The notes under the pieces were generated by a model. That model did no database searches. It had not been told where the DNA came from and worked only from the letters and a program-made list of their open reading frames with translations. Below, one piece after another: positions 1 through 9,004 of a stretch of DNA of 64,000 bases (positions within the stretch are counted from its first letter, which is position 1; each line of letters starts with the position of its first letter). The stretch is from NCBI RefSeq assembly GCF_000718985.1, contig NZ_JODL01000002.1, forward strand, positions 1-64,000. The letters are read 5' to 3'. Source of the DNA: Streptomyces megasporus (GTDB lineage: Bacteria > Actinomycetota > Actinomycetes > Streptomycetales > Streptomycetaceae). Made by a program: the position numbers and the translations under genes.

Positions 1-1266
1 CTCGTCGAGCATCTTGCCGGTGAACTTCGGCCACCAGAAGTGGAAGCCGGCGAACATCGCGAACACCACGGTGCCGAAGACCACGTAGTGGAAGTGCGCG
101 ACGACGAAGTAGCTGTCGTGCGTCTGCCAGTCCAGCGGCGGGGAGGCCAGGATGACGCCGGTCAGACCGCCGAAGAGGAACGTGACCAGGAACCCGATGG
201 ACCACAGCATCGGTGTCTCGAAGGAGAGCGAGCCCCGCCACATGGTGCCGATCCAGTTGAAGAACTTCACGCCGGTGGGGATCGCGATCAGGAACGACAT
301 GAAGGAGAAGAACGGCAGCAGCACCGCGCCGGTGGCGAACATGTGGTGCGCCCAGACCGTGATCGACAGACCGGTGATCCCGATGGTGGCGCCGATCAGG
401 CCGATGTAGCCGAAGATCGGCTTGCGGGAGAAGACCGGGATGATCTCCGTGATGATGCCGAAGAACGGCACCGCGATGATGTAGACCTCGGGGTGGCCGA
501 AGAACCAGAACAGGTGCTGCCACAGGATCGGGCCGCCGCCGTCCGGGGCGTAGATCTGCGACTGGAAGAGGCGGTCCGCCTCCAGTGCGAAGAGCGCGGC
601 GGCCAGCACCGGGAAGGCCAGCAGGACCAGCACGCTGGTCAGCAGCACGTTCCAGGTGAAGATCGGCATCCGGAACATCGTCATGCCCGGCGCGCGCATG
701 CAGATGATCGTGGTGATGAAGTTGACCGCGCCCAGGATCGTGCCGAAGCCGGCCAGGCCCAGCCCCATGATCCACAGGTCGCCGCCGATCTGGGGCGAGC
801 GGGTGTCGTCGGACAGCGGCGTGTAGGCCGTCCAGCCGAAGTCCGGCGCGCCGTCCGGGGTGAGGAAGGAGCTCACCGTGATCAGTCCGCCGAAGAGGTA
901 CAACCAGTAGGCGAACATGTTCAGCCGTGGGAACGCCACGTCCGGCGCGCCGATCTGCAGCGGCATGATGGCGTTGGCGAACCCGGCGAACATCGGCGTC
1001 GCGAAGAGCAGGAGCATGATCGCGCCGTGCATCGTGAACGCCTGGTTGTACTGGTAGTTGGAGAGGATCTGCATGCCGGGGCGCGCCAGCTCGGCCCTGA
1101 TGACCAGGGCCAGGATCCCGCCGAGCAGGAAGAAGCCGAACGAGCTGGTGATGTAAAGGGAGCCGATCTTCTTGTGGTCGGTGGTGGTCAGCCAGGTGAC
1201 CACCACCGCTCCCAGGCTCCTCTTGGGAGCCTCCTCCCGCCTGGCCTCTTCCGTCCTCACTGACAT
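1..1266 (-). CDS. ctaD: Cytochrome c oxidase subunit I (aa3 type), 3' end outside window
   Basis: Catalytic subunit of the proton-pumping aa3 terminal oxidase in the cytoplasmic membrane; it carries haem a, haem a3 and CuB. The first 422 residues are in the window (family total about 550-580) and the frame is open at base 1. Visible signatures are TTTDHKKIG near the N-terminus, [10 protein letters not shown] (haem a histidine), GHPEVYI (CuB histidine and cross-linked tyrosine, A1 type), VWAHHMF and [10 protein letters not shown]. The ATG at 1264-1266 is preceded by GAGAGGA. The gene stands alone at its 5' side: no ctaC lies upstream, unlike the usual ctaC-ctaD order of the housekeeping operon. 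This is therefore probably an additional paralogue, which is inference. Confidence 0.95.
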   Translation of the reverse strand, partial: MSVRTEEARREEAPKRSLGAVVVTWLTTTDHKKIGSLYITSSFGFFLLGGILALVIRAELARPGMQILSNYQYNQAFTMHGAIMLLLFATPMFAGFANAIMPLQIGAPDVAFPRLNMFAYWLYLFGGLITVSSFLTPDGAPDFGWTAYTPLSDDTRSPQIGGDLWIMGLGLAGFGTILGAVNFITTIICMRAPGMTMFRMPIFTWNVLLTSVLVLLAFPVLAAALFALEADRLFQSQIYAPDGGGPILWQHLFWFFGHPEVYIIAVPFFGIITEIIPVFSRKPIFGYIGLIGATIGITGLSITVWAHHMFATGAVLLPFFSFMSFLIAIPTGVKFFNWIGTMWRGSLSFETPMLWSIGFLVTFLFGGLTGVILASPPLDWQTHDSYFVVAHFHYVVFGTVVFAMFAGFHFWWPKFTGKMLDE

Positions 1267-1650
1267 GACCCGCGTCCTCTCGACCCACCAGCTCCGACCG
1301 GCACCGGACGCGTTCCCCGTCCGGTGTGCGTACACCTGTCGGCCCCGGAATTCCCGCCAATGACGGCGGACGGCCGCTTGGGCGGGCCCGCCTCGACGTG
1401 CATAACACCGGAAGCCCGTCCCGCTCGCGTTTGGTCTTTTGGTGGGCGTTTGATGTCGATACCGCTTCTATGGCTTTCAGGGCTTTCAGGGCCTTTAGGG
1501 TTTTCGTCCTTCCTCTGTCATACGCGCGTGAGCCTCCGGCGGCAACGGCATCGAGCCCGTGTCCGCCGAGAGCGCGGTACGGGGCGGGCGGGTCAAGGGG
1601 AAGTGACCCCGTGGCGGCGGATGAAACACGGGGTGTTTGACGGGGTGCCG
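1267..1650. other. Intergenic region upstream of ctaD with a short tandem repeat
   Basis: No convincing gene. It should hold the ctaD promoter. A 9-bp unit is repeated about three times at 1472-1498 (GGCTTTCAG, GGCTTTCAG, GGCCTTTAG), in a locally AT-richer patch. I see no clear hairpin terminator for the CPBP gene, which ends at 1651. Confidence 0.5.
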
Positions 1651-2832
1651 TCAGCGGCCGTGGCCGGACCCCGCCCCGGCGGCGGGCGCGCACCAGGCGA
1701 GCCATGCCGCGAACGCCGTGCCGCCGACCAGCAGGACGGCGAAGGCCCAGGTGTTCAGCGCGGCGGTGGAGGGCGCCCAGTACGCGGCCAGGTCGTAGAC
1801 GACGTGTCCGACCACCAGCGGAGTGAGCCTGCCGTGGCGCAGGTACAGCAGGAGGGCGCAGGACCCCAGCAGGACGAGGGCCACCCCCGGCGCCCCCAGG
1901 TACAGGTGTGCCGCCACCCGGAGCAGCAGACCGAGCGCGCACAGGGCCCACAGCGGGCGGCCCGCCGCGCGCCCCAGCACGAGAACGGCGCCGACGAGGA
2001 CCATCTCCTCGGCGACCCCGGTGAACAGGACGTTGGCCACCATGTCGACGGGACCGCTCCAGCCCAGCGCCGCGCCCTGGGCCCGGTCCAGGACGGGGAG
2101 CGCCGGGGCGACCTCCGGAAGGGTCAGTTGGAGGTGGGCCATCCAGGCGACCGTGGTGTACGCGACGACGAAGACGGCGCCGAAGACCATCACGGCCGTC
2201 AGCCGCCCCGCCAGGGTGCGCGCGCCGGGCGGATCGATGCCCAACCCGCGCGGGCCCGCTCCGTGCCGGACGGCCAACTCCCCGCAGAGCCAGGCCAACA
2301 GGACGGTGGTGGCCAGACTCCCCACCGCGCTCTGCGTCTCGCCGACCCGTACCAGGTCGGCGACCCGGGCGCCGACGGCGACGACCGCGCACAGGAGCAC
2401 CGCCCAGGTTCGTAACGCCGGTCGCGCGGCCGGCCGCGCCGAGCGGGGCGACGTCAGCCGGGCCAGCCACCAACCGGTGGCCGCCGAGCAGGCCAACCGG
2501 AGCCAGGGGAGCACCGCGTCGGACCAGCCGCGCACCGGCGCCCCCGACAGCGCGGCGAAGTCGATCGCCGACCCCACGACCGGTACGGCGAACGTCACCA
2601 GGAGCAGGCGCCGCAGATCGCGGGCCGCCCGCTCCGCGCGGTCGGCGCCCCGGCCGCGGGCAGGGCGGGACGGTGCGTCCGGGCGGTCCGCCCGGACGCG
2701 GGCGGACATCGGCGGAGCGGTGCGCGAGGGTCCGGTGTTCGGCGGGCTCTGGGCCACGGCACGTCTTCCCGTACGAGTCGGCGTCGGTGGGGAGTTACCC
2801 TCTCCGGGTATCCGGTGACGGGCCGATGACAC
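1651..2832 (-). CDS. CPBP-family intramembrane glutamic endopeptidase-like protein
   Basis: Polytopic membrane protein of the CPBP/Abi family, related to CAAX prenyl protease 2. The core motifs are near the C-terminus: the glutamate pair in GVAEEMV (about residues 275-276), a histidine in RVAAHL (309) and another in VVGHVVYD (343). The usual arginine after the EE pair is replaced by a hydrophobic residue, so proteolytic activity is uncertain. The N-terminal 70 residues are Arg/Pro-rich and probably cytoplasmic or partly untranslated. Starts are a GTG at 2832 or an ATG at 2709, neither with a strong ribosome binding site. It is transcribed alone, with no substrate evident from its neighbours. 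Confidence 0.75.
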   Translation of the reverse strand: MSSARHRIPGEGNSPPTPTRTGRRAVAQSPPNTGPSRTAPPMSARVRADRPDAPSRPARGRGADRAERAARDLRRLLLVTFAVPVVGSAIDFAALSGAPVRGWSDAVLPWLRLACSAATGWWLARLTSPRSARPAARPALRTWAVLLCAVVAVGARVADLVRVGETQSAVGSLATTVLLAWLCGELAVRHGAGPRGLGIDPPGARTLAGRLTAVMVFGAVFVVAYTTVAWMAHLQLTLPEVAPALPVLDRAQGAALGWSGPVDMVANVLFTGVAEEMVLVGAVLVLGRAAGRPLWALCALGLLLRVAAHLYLGAPGVALVLLGSCALLLYLRHGRLTPLVVGHVVYDLAAYWAPSTAALNTWAFAVLLVGGTAFAAWLAWCAPAAGAGSGHGR

Positions 2833-2877
2833 CTTCGGAGGCGTCCCGGCCGGTCGCGCGGGCCCGTCGCGCCGGGC

Positions 2878-3918
2878 TCAGCCCCCCGCCCCGGCCACGG
2901 GCGGCATGTTGTACGGGGTGACCACCTGGACGGCGGAGGGGACGGACCTCGGCTCGCCGGGGAGGGCCTTGTGCGCCTGCATGACGAGCTGACAGGCGCG
3001 GCGCATGTCCTGACGCAGGTCGTGGTGGAGCACCGCGGACAGCCTCCCCTCGCGCAGCAGTCGGGTGTTGTCGCCGTCCAGGTCGTGGGCGACGAACACG
3101 GGCCGGACCAACCCCAGGTCGTCGAAGGCGGTCACGATCGCCTTGTTGCCGCCGCCGATCGAGTAGACCGCCCTGATGTCGGGGTTCTCCCTCAACGCGG
3201 CGAGGGCGAGGTCGTGCATGGTGGCGTCGAGCCCGTCGGTGTCACCGACCTCCACCAGGGCCCGCCGTGGCGCCAGGGCCCGCAGCGTGCTCCGGAAGCC
3301 CATCTCCCGCTCCTCCTCGTTGCGGAAGAAGCCGCGGCTGAGGGTGGTCAGCACATCGCCGGGCCGGTTGCCCAGCCACTGGTGGACGAGGTAGGCGGCG
3401 GTGGCGCCGGCGGCCCGGTCGTCGATGCCCACATAGGCCAGTCGCCGACTGCTGGGCAGGTCCGTCACCAGGGTGACGACCGGTATCCCGCGCCCCTCCA
3501 GGCGCTGGACGGCCTCGTTGACCTCGGGGGTGTCGGGGGCCTTGAGGAGGATGCCCTGCGACCCCCGACGGGCGATCCGGTCCAGGGCGGCGACCAACTC
3601 GCCCACCGGTCCGGTCTCGCGGAAGTGGAACCGGGAGCGTATGACGGCCGGACGCAGGGCCGGCAGCACGGCCTCCAGCGCGGCGCGCACGGCCGAGGAG
3701 AACCGGTCGGGGGCCTGCATGACGACGTCGACCATGAAGGTGCGCCCGCTCAGCCGCACCTGGCTCCGCTGCCGGTCCAGGTCGGCGATCGCCTGCCGGA
3801 CCGTCCGCGCGGTACTGGCCCGCACCCCGCCGCGGTCGTTGAGCACACGGTCGACGGTGGCCTCGCTGACACCGGCCTGGAGGGCGATCTCGCGGATCGG
3901 GTAGGGATGGCTGCCCAT
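2878..3918 (-). CDS. LacI-family transcriptional regulator of the inositol-type locus
   Basis: DNA-binding repressor with an N-terminal helix-turn-helix (IREIALQAGVSEATVDRVLN, about residues 7-26) followed by a periplasmic-binding-protein-like sugar sensor domain of about 280 residues. It is divergent from the dioxygenase-iolG-iolE operon across about 105 bp and most likely regulates it and itself. The ATG at 3916-3918 is chosen because AAGGAG lies 4 bases upstream; a GTG one codon earlier is also open. The inducer is not visible from sequence, but the target operon suggests an inositol or inositol derivative. Length (346 residues) is normal for the family. Confidence 0.92.
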   Translation of the reverse strand: MGSHPYPIREIALQAGVSEATVDRVLNDRGGVRASTARTVRQAIADLDRQRSQVRLSGRTFMVDVVMQAPDRFSSAVRAALEAVLPALRPAVIRSRFHFRETGPVGELVAALDRIARRGSQGILLKAPDTPEVNEAVQRLEGRGIPVVTLVTDLPSSRRLAYVGIDDRAAGATAAYLVHQWLGNRPGDVLTTLSRGFFRNEEEREMGFRSTLRALAPRRALVEVGDTDGLDATMHDLALAALRENPDIRAVYSIGGGNKAIVTAFDDLGLVRPVFVAHDLDGDNTRLLREGRLSAVLHHDLRQDMRRACQLVMQAHKALPGEPRSVPSAVQVVTPYNMPPVAGAGG

Positions 3919-3988
3919 CACGCTCCTTGAGGGGTTTTTGATGGCTTTCTGCCGTTGGAATGATGGATTGGTCTCCCTAGGCTGTCAG

Positions 3989-4002
3989 ACACCACGCGGT
4001 GT
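3989..4002. promoter_or_regulatory. Candidate LacI-family operator
   Basis: ACACCACGCGGTGT has 5-bp inverted arms (ACACC/GGTGT) around a CG-containing centre. It lies 22 bp upstream of the dioxygenase start and inside the gap between it and the divergent LacI gene. A small palindrome with a central CG is the usual form of a LacI-type operator. Assignment rests on position and symmetry only. Confidence 0.4.
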
Positions 4003-4024
4003 TTCCACGAAGGAGACATGAACC

Positions 4025-5221
4025 ATGACCGCTTCCACCCCCGCCCTCACCGGCCTCCCCTCCTGGTTGACGGAGGACGACTGCCGGCTGGAGGACTTCC
4101 TGACCGTCGTCGAGACCGTCACCGATCCCGCGGACTACCCGTACGCCGCGGCGGTCGAGCGGAACGCCCTCGTCTACGACGGCGACCGACTGCGCGAGCA
4201 CCTGCGCTCGCGGGACGCGCGCCGCGAGGTGCTCGCCGAACTGGCCCGCGCCCTGCTGGAGGGCCCCGGCCTGGTGGTGTTCAAACGCGCCTTCGCCGAC
4301 ACCTCCGTCGTCGACCGGGCCACCGAGGCCTTCCGGGCCCTGATCGCCGACCAGCACGCGGCCGGCGCGGCGGTGGGCGACCACTTCGCCAGGCCCGGCG
4401 CCAACGACCGGGTGTGGAACGCCGCCGAGAAACTGGCCGTCACCGCCCCCGCGGTGTTCGCCGAGTACTACGCCAACGAGATCGTCGCGCTGGTCTCCAC
4501 CGCCTGGCTCGGACCGGGCTACCAGATCACCTCGCAGGTCAACGTGGTCAACCCCGGTGGCGCCGCCCAGGACCCGCACCGCGACTACCACCTGGGCTTC
4601 CTCTCGAACGAGCAGGTCGGACGCTTCCCCGCCCACGTGCACCTGCTCTCGCCCGCGCTCACCCTCCAGGGCGCGGTCGCCCACTGCGACATGCCGGTGG
4701 AGAGCGGGCCGACGATGTACCTGCCGCACTCCCAGAAGTACGCGCCCGGCTACCTCGCCTGGCGACTGCCGGAGTTCCGCGAGTACTTCGAGGAGCACCA
4801 CGTCCAACTCCCGCTGGACAAGGGCGACGCGGCGTTCTTCAACCCCGCCCTCTTCCACGGCGCCGGGCACAACCGCTCCGCCGACATCAGGCGCATGGCC
4901 AACCTGCTCCAGATCTCCTCGGCGTTCGGCCGCGCGATGGAGAGCGTGGACCGCGAACGGATGTCGAAAGCCGTCTACCCCGAGCTGCTGAGGATGAAGG
5001 CGTCGGGCGCCTCCGAGGACACCCTGGAGAACGTCATCGCCGCCTGCGCCGAGGGCTACGCATTCCCCACCAACCTCGACCGCGACCCGCCGGTCGACGG
5101 GCTGGCCCCCCACACCCAGGCCGACCTGCTGCGCCGCGCCGTGCGGGAGGAGTGGGAGCCGGAGACGCTGCGACAGAGGCTGACGGCCCACGGCGAGCGG
5201 CGCAGGACCGAGGAGGTCTAG
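4025..5221 (+). CDS. Phytanoyl-CoA dioxygenase (PhyH)-family Fe(II)/2-oxoglutarate oxygenase
   Basis: Predicted cytoplasmic non-haem iron, 2-oxoglutarate-dependent oxygenase of 398 residues. The iron triad is visible as HRD in DPHRDYHLGF and a distal histidine in ALFHGAGHNRS, followed by an arginine (IRRMANLLQ) that can bind 2-oxoglutarate. The ATG at 4025 follows GAAGGAGACATGAACC. It is the first gene of a four-gene operon with two Gfo/Idh/MocA dehydrogenases and an IolE homologue, and is divergent from a LacI regulator. The natural substrate is unknown. The context suggests hydroxylation or oxidative demethylation of an inositol derivative rather than a fatty acyl-CoA, which is inference. 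Confidence 0.85.
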   Translation: MTASTPALTGLPSWLTEDDCRLEDFLTVVETVTDPADYPYAAAVERNALVYDGDRLREHLRSRDARREVLAELARALLEGPGLVVFKRAFADTSVVDRATEAFRALIADQHAAGAAVGDHFARPGANDRVWNAAEKLAVTAPAVFAEYYANEIVALVSTAWLGPGYQITSQVNVVNPGGAAQDPHRDYHLGFLSNEQVGRFPAHVHLLSPALTLQGAVAHCDMPVESGPTMYLPHSQKYAPGYLAWRLPEFREYFEEHHVQLPLDKGDAAFFNPALFHGAGHNRSADIRRMANLLQISSAFGRAMESVDRERMSKAVYPELLRMKASGASEDTLENVIAACAEGYAFPTNLDRDPPVDGLAPHTQADLLRRAVREEWEPETLRQRLTAHGERRRTEEV

Positions 5222-5300
5222 CGGACCCCGCCCCGACTCCTCGCCTCTCGCCCCGAACCCCCGCCCCCCGTCCCGCCAACCACCTCGAAAGGCGCACCCC

Positions 5301-6293
5301 ATGCTGGACATCGCCCTGTTCGGCAGCGGCCGCATAGGTCGCGTGCACGCGGACACGATCGCCTCCGGGGCCCGGACACGCCTGTCCTGGGTCTGTGACC
5401 CGGTCCCGGACGCCGCCGACCGGCTCGCCGGGCAGTACGGTGCCAAGGCCGCCAAGGAGGCCGAGGAGGTCCTGTCGGACCCCGCGGTCGACGCGGTGGT
5501 GATCGCCAGTCCCACCCCCACCCACCTCGACCTGATCACCGCCGCCACGGCCGCGGGCAAGGCCGTGCTGTGCGAGAAGCCCATCGACCTGGACCTGGAG
5601 AGGGTCGATGCCTGCTGGGAGAGGATCTCCGCGTTCGACCCCCGGGTGATGATCGGCTTCAATCGCAGGTTCGATCCGTCCTTCGCCGATCTCCACGCCC
5701 GCGTCGCGGCCGGGGAGATCGGCCGGCTGGAACACCTGGTGATCACCAGCCGCGACCCCGAGCCGCCGCCCGCCGAGTACGCCGCGGTCGCGGGCGGGAT
5801 CTTCCGGGACATGACGATCCACGACTTCGACATGGCCCGGTTCCTCCTCGGCGACATCGTCGAGGTCCACGCCATGGCGGCCCCGGTGGGGGCGGGCGGA
5901 CCGGAGGGGAGCGGAGAGGCCGACCACGCCGTGGTCACCCTCCGCTCGGTCGACGGGCGCCTGTGCCAGATCGCCAACAGCCGTAGCTGTGCCTTCGGGT
6001 ACGACCAGCGGATCGAGGCGTTCGGCACCAAGGGCATGCTCCAGGCCACGAACCGGACACCCACCGGCGTCCGCGCGTACACGGCCTCCGGCGTGGAGAC
6101 CGCCTCCCCGTACCTGCGGTTCTTCCTGGAGCGCTACCAGGACGCCTACCGCCGCGAACTGGAGTGGTTCGCCGAGGCCGTGGAGAGCGGCGCCCCGCTG
6201 AGCCCCGGCTACGCCGACGGCCGCGCCGCCCTCGTCCTGGCCGACGCCGCGCGCGAGAGCGTGCGCACCGGACGGACCGTCGCGGTGGGCTGA
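5301..6293 (+). CDS. iolG: Gfo/Idh/MocA oxidoreductase, inositol 2-dehydrogenase-like
   Basis: NAD(P)-dependent sugar or inositol dehydrogenase of 330 residues. The Rossmann fold begins at residue 4 with FGSGRIGRVHA; the conserved EKP motif (CEKPIDLD) supplies the catalytic-site lysine; GGIFRDMTIHDFDMARFL matches the inositol dehydrogenase signature with the catalytic D-x3-H. It probably oxidises myo-inositol or a stereoisomer to the inosose that IolE dehydrates. It lies 79 bp downstream of the dioxygenase gene and 93 bp before iolE on the same strand, consistent with one operon. The ribosome binding site is weak (GAAAGG). A second paralogue follows iolE, so the two may act on different inositol isomers. 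Confidence 0.85.
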   Translation: MLDIALFGSGRIGRVHADTIASGARTRLSWVCDPVPDAADRLAGQYGAKAAKEAEEVLSDPAVDAVVIASPTPTHLDLITAATAAGKAVLCEKPIDLDLERVDACWERISAFDPRVMIGFNRRFDPSFADLHARVAAGEIGRLEHLVITSRDPEPPPAEYAAVAGGIFRDMTIHDFDMARFLLGDIVEVHAMAAPVGAGGPEGSGEADHAVVTLRSVDGRLCQIANSRSCAFGYDQRIEAFGTKGMLQATNRTPTGVRAYTASGVETASPYLRFFLERYQDAYRRELEWFAEAVESGAPLSPGYADGRAALVLADAARESVRTGRTVAVG

Positions 6294-6386
6294 CCACACC
6301 CCGAGCCCACGCCCGGCCCCGCACCGGACGGACCCCACGAAGTCCCCGACCCAGCGCCATCCGACCGAGAGAACCTGGACACCGAC

Positions 6387-7271
6387 ATGATCATGGATCG
6401 CATCGCCGGAGCCCCCATCTCCTGGGGAGTGTGCGAAGTGCCCGGCTGGGGCCACCAGCTCACACCCCACCGGGTGCTCACCGAGATGGGCGAACTCGGC
6501 CTCGCCGCGACGGAGTTCGGCCCCGACGGCTTCCTCCCCGACGAACCGGGGAAGAAGGCGGAACTGCTGCGGTCGTACGGGCTGCGCGCCGTGGGCGGTT
6601 TCGTCCCCACCGTCGTCCACGACCCGGACCGCGACCCGCTGCCCGTCATCGACGCGGCGCTGGACGGCTTCGTCGCCGCCGGGGCCGGCACCCTCGTCCT
6701 GGCGGCGACCACCGGCCTGGACGGCTACGACGAGCGCCCCGCCCTCGACGACGCCGGATGGGCCACCCTCTTCGCCAACCTGGACCGCATCACCGAGCGC
6801 TGCGCGGGACGCGGGGTCTCCCTCGCCCTCCACCCGCACATGGGCACCATCGTCGAGCGGCGCGAGGAGGTGGACCGGGTGCTGGAGGGCAGCGAGGTGC
6901 CCCTCTGCCTGGACACCGGCCACCTGCTGGCCGGCGGCACCGACCCCGTGGACCTCGCCCGCCAGGTGCCCGAACGGATCGCGCACACCCACCTGAAGGA
7001 CGTCGACGACGCCCTCGCCGCCCGGGTCCGCGCCGGCGAACTGCCCTACTACGACGCGGTGTGCGCCGGGATGTACCGCCCCCTGGGCGAGGGGGACGTG
7101 GACATCGCCGAGATCGTCCGCATCCTGGAGGCGTCCGGCTACGCCGGCTGGTACGTGATGGAGCAGGACACCGTGCTCACCGGCGAACCGGAGGACGAGG
7201 GGCCGCTGGCGGACGTCCGCGCCGGTGTGCGCTTCCTCGGCGGTGTGGACGCGGCCCTCGCCGCCCACTGA
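6387..7271 (+). CDS. iolE: IolE-like inosose dehydratase (TIM-barrel)
   Basis: Sugar phosphate isomerase/epimerase-fold TIM barrel of about 294 residues. The N-terminus MDRIAGAPISWGVCEVPGWG is highly characteristic of IolE, which dehydrates 2-keto-myo-inositol (scyllo-inosose). Further metal-site motifs are ALHPHMGT, LCLDTGHLLAG and HTHLKDV. An ATG two codons downstream (6393) is equally plausible and matches the family start better. It sits between two inositol-type dehydrogenases. No iolB, iolC, iolD or iolA is in the window, so the pathway must be completed elsewhere. Confidence 0.85.
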   Translation: MIMDRIAGAPISWGVCEVPGWGHQLTPHRVLTEMGELGLAATEFGPDGFLPDEPGKKAELLRSYGLRAVGGFVPTVVHDPDRDPLPVIDAALDGFVAAGAGTLVLAATTGLDGYDERPALDDAGWATLFANLDRITERCAGRGVSLALHPHMGTIVERREEVDRVLEGSEVPLCLDTGHLLAGGTDPVDLARQVPERIAHTHLKDVDDALAARVRAGELPYYDAVCAGMYRPLGEGDVDIAEIVRILEASGYAGWYVMEQDTVLTGEPEDEGPLADVRAGVRFLGGVDAALAAH

Positions 7272-7419
7272 ACCCAACCGAGCCCACTGACCCGACCCGC
7301 GCACCGGCGGGAGCCACGAGGACGACACGGACGGGACGCGGGCGGGACACGGACGAAACGCGAGCGGGACGCGAGCGAGACGCGGAAGAAGCGGAAGAGA
7401 AGGGGAGAACAGGGACGCC

Positions 7420-8427
7420 ATGCGAATCGGTCTCATCGGCCTGGGCCGGATCGGCCTGATGCACGCGGCCAACGCCGTCGCCGACGACGAGGTTTCCGAA
7501 CTGCTGTTGACGAGCAGGGACCCCGCCAAGGCGGAGCGGGAGGCCGCCGCGCTGGGGGAGAAGGCCACCGCCCGCGCCACCCTGGAGGACGTGCTCGCCG
7601 AGGCCGACGGGCTCCTGGTGGCGACGAGCACCGCCACCCACCCCGACATCATCCGCGCCTCGATCGCGGCGGGCGTCCCGGTGCTGTGCGAGAAGCCCGC
7701 GGCCATGGACCGCCCCGCCCTGGTGGCCCTCGACCGGGACGTGAGGGCCTCCGGAGTGCCGGTGCTGATCGCCTTCCAACGCCGGTACGACCCCGCCTAC
7801 CGCCGACTGCGGAAGGAGGTGGCCGCGGGCGCGGTCGGGCGTCCGCAACTGGTGCGCACCGTCGCCCACGACAGGGTTCCGCCGCCGCCGGAGTACATCC
7901 CCACCTCCGGCGGCATCTGGCGGGACCTGCTCATCCACGACTTCGACGCCGTGCCCTGGGTGCTGGGGGAGCGGGTCGTGGAGGTCTACGCCCAGGGCAA
8001 CGCCTTCAGCGGGTCGCCCTACACCGACTGCGGCGACGCCGACGCCGCCGTGGCGGTCCTCACCCTCGCCTCCGGAGCCCGGGCCCTGGTCAGCGGGGCG
8101 AGGGCCAACGGACAGGGGTACGACTGCCGGATCGAGGTCTTCGGCGACCGCGCCACCCTGGCCGCGGGCGTCGACTCCCGAACGCCGATCGCGTCCCTGG
8201 AGGAGGGAGCGCCGCCGCCCGCGGAGCCCCACGAGGGCTTCCCCGAACGCTTCGACACCGCCTACAAGGCCCAGATCAGGGAGTTCATCGACGTGATCCG
8301 GGGGAAGGCGGAGAACCCCAGCCCGCCCGGCGACGGACTCCACGCCCTGGAGATCGCCACGGCGTGCGAGCTGTCCCGCCGCCTCAACCGTCCCGTGGCC
8401 GTCACCGAGGACGGGCAACTCGTCTGA
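7420..8427 (+). CDS. Gfo/Idh/MocA oxidoreductase, second inositol dehydrogenase-like protein
   Basis: NAD(P)-binding dehydrogenase of 335 residues, paralogous to the one at 5301-6293. It begins MRIGLIGLGRIGLMHA (Rossmann loop), has VLCEKPAAMD and GGIWRDLLIHDFDAVPW, the same catalytic pattern as inositol 2-dehydrogenases. The intergenic stretch before it (7272-7419) is low in complexity, with repeated GACGCG-type units, and its ribosome binding site lies in a purine-rich run (GGGGAGAACAGGGACGCC). It ends just before a strong terminator and is the last gene of the operon. It may use scyllo- or D-chiro-inositol, or an oxidised derivative made by the upstream dioxygenase; this cannot be told from sequence. 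Confidence 0.83.
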   Translation: MRIGLIGLGRIGLMHAANAVADDEVSELLLTSRDPAKAEREAAALGEKATARATLEDVLAEADGLLVATSTATHPDIIRASIAAGVPVLCEKPAAMDRPALVALDRDVRASGVPVLIAFQRRYDPAYRRLRKEVAAGAVGRPQLVRTVAHDRVPPPPEYIPTSGGIWRDLLIHDFDAVPWVLGERVVEVYAQGNAFSGSPYTDCGDADAAVAVLTLASGARALVSGARANGQGYDCRIEVFGDRATLAAGVDSRTPIASLEEGAPPPAEPHEGFPERFDTAYKAQIREFIDVIRGKAENPSPPGDGLHALEIATACELSRRLNRPVAVTEDGQLV

Positions 8428-8441
8428 GGGAAGCCCCCGAG

Positions 8442-8489
8442 GGAGACAGGGCCCGACCCGGCGACCGAGCCGGGCCGGGCCCTGTCTCC
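8442..8489. terminator. Bidirectional hairpin terminator
   Basis: A 21-bp inverted repeat with a single mismatch (arms 8442-8462 and 8469-8489, loop GACCGA). It separates the inositol-type operon (+) from the convergent DUF1772 gene (-). No T-run follows, as is common in Streptomyces. Confidence 0.85.
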
Positions 8490-8506
8490 GCCCGCCTCCG
8501 CCCGGG

Positions 8507-9004
8507 TTACGCCGCGCGCCCGTGCAGCACGAGCGCCCAGGCCAGACAGCAGAACGAGGCCGTGGACGCCACCGCGCGCACGGTGTTCCACCGCACCCAC
8601 CGGGCCTCGAACCGTTCGCGGACCGCGGCGAGTTCGGCGACGCGGTCCGTCTCCCCGGCCGCCTCCAACGCGTTGTTGAGGGGGACGTTGACCCGGAAGG
8701 TGACGGACAGGACCACCATGTACAGCGCGAACGCGACCGCCGTCCAGGGCAGCACCGTACGTCCGTCGTCGCCCAGGTGGAGCGCCGCGGCGACCCCGCA
8801 GGCCAGGGGCGCGCCGACGAAGCACAGGGCGAACCACCCGTTCAGGATCGCCGCGTTGATCCGCCGCATCGCCACCACGAAGGTCCGGTCGTCGGCCCTT
8901 CCCAGACCGGGCATGACGGAACAGGCGTAGGCGTAGAACAGGCCCGCGACCAGTCCGGTGGTCACGGCCGCCACGAGCAGCGCGGCGGTGCGGAGTACGA
9001 ACAC
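8507..9004 (-). CDS. DUF1772 (anthrone oxygenase-like) membrane protein
   Basis: Small four-helix membrane protein of 165 residues. Hydrophobic segments lie at about residues 5-28, 55-75, 85-107 and 142-160. The conserved features of the DUF1772 family are present: an N-terminal GLFYAYACSVMPGL, INAAILNGWF, and FRVNVPLNNALE before the last helix pair. The family includes fungal anthrone oxygenases, but most bacterial members have no known function. The GTG start at 9002-9004 has AGGAGG six bases upstream. It is monocistronic between a terminator and a 365-bp gap. Confidence 0.85.
   Translation of the reverse strand: MFVLRTAALLVAAVTTGLVAGLFYAYACSVMPGLGRADDRTFVVAMRRINAAILNGWFALCFVGAPLACGVAAALHLGDDGRTVLPWTAVAFALYMVVLSVTFRVNVPLNNALEAAGETDRVAELAAVRERFEARWVRWNTVRAVASTASFCCLAWALVLHGRAA

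Noticed and set aside
40..1263. 407-codon open frame on the plus strand opposite ctaD
   Set aside because: It is a His/Glu/Arg/Gly-rich antisense shadow; the minus strand encodes a well-conserved oxidase subunit.
7272..7419. Low-complexity GACGCG-rich stretch as a possible small gene
   Set aside because: No start with a proper ribosome site and composition is repetitive; it is a leader between iolE and the second dehydrogenase.
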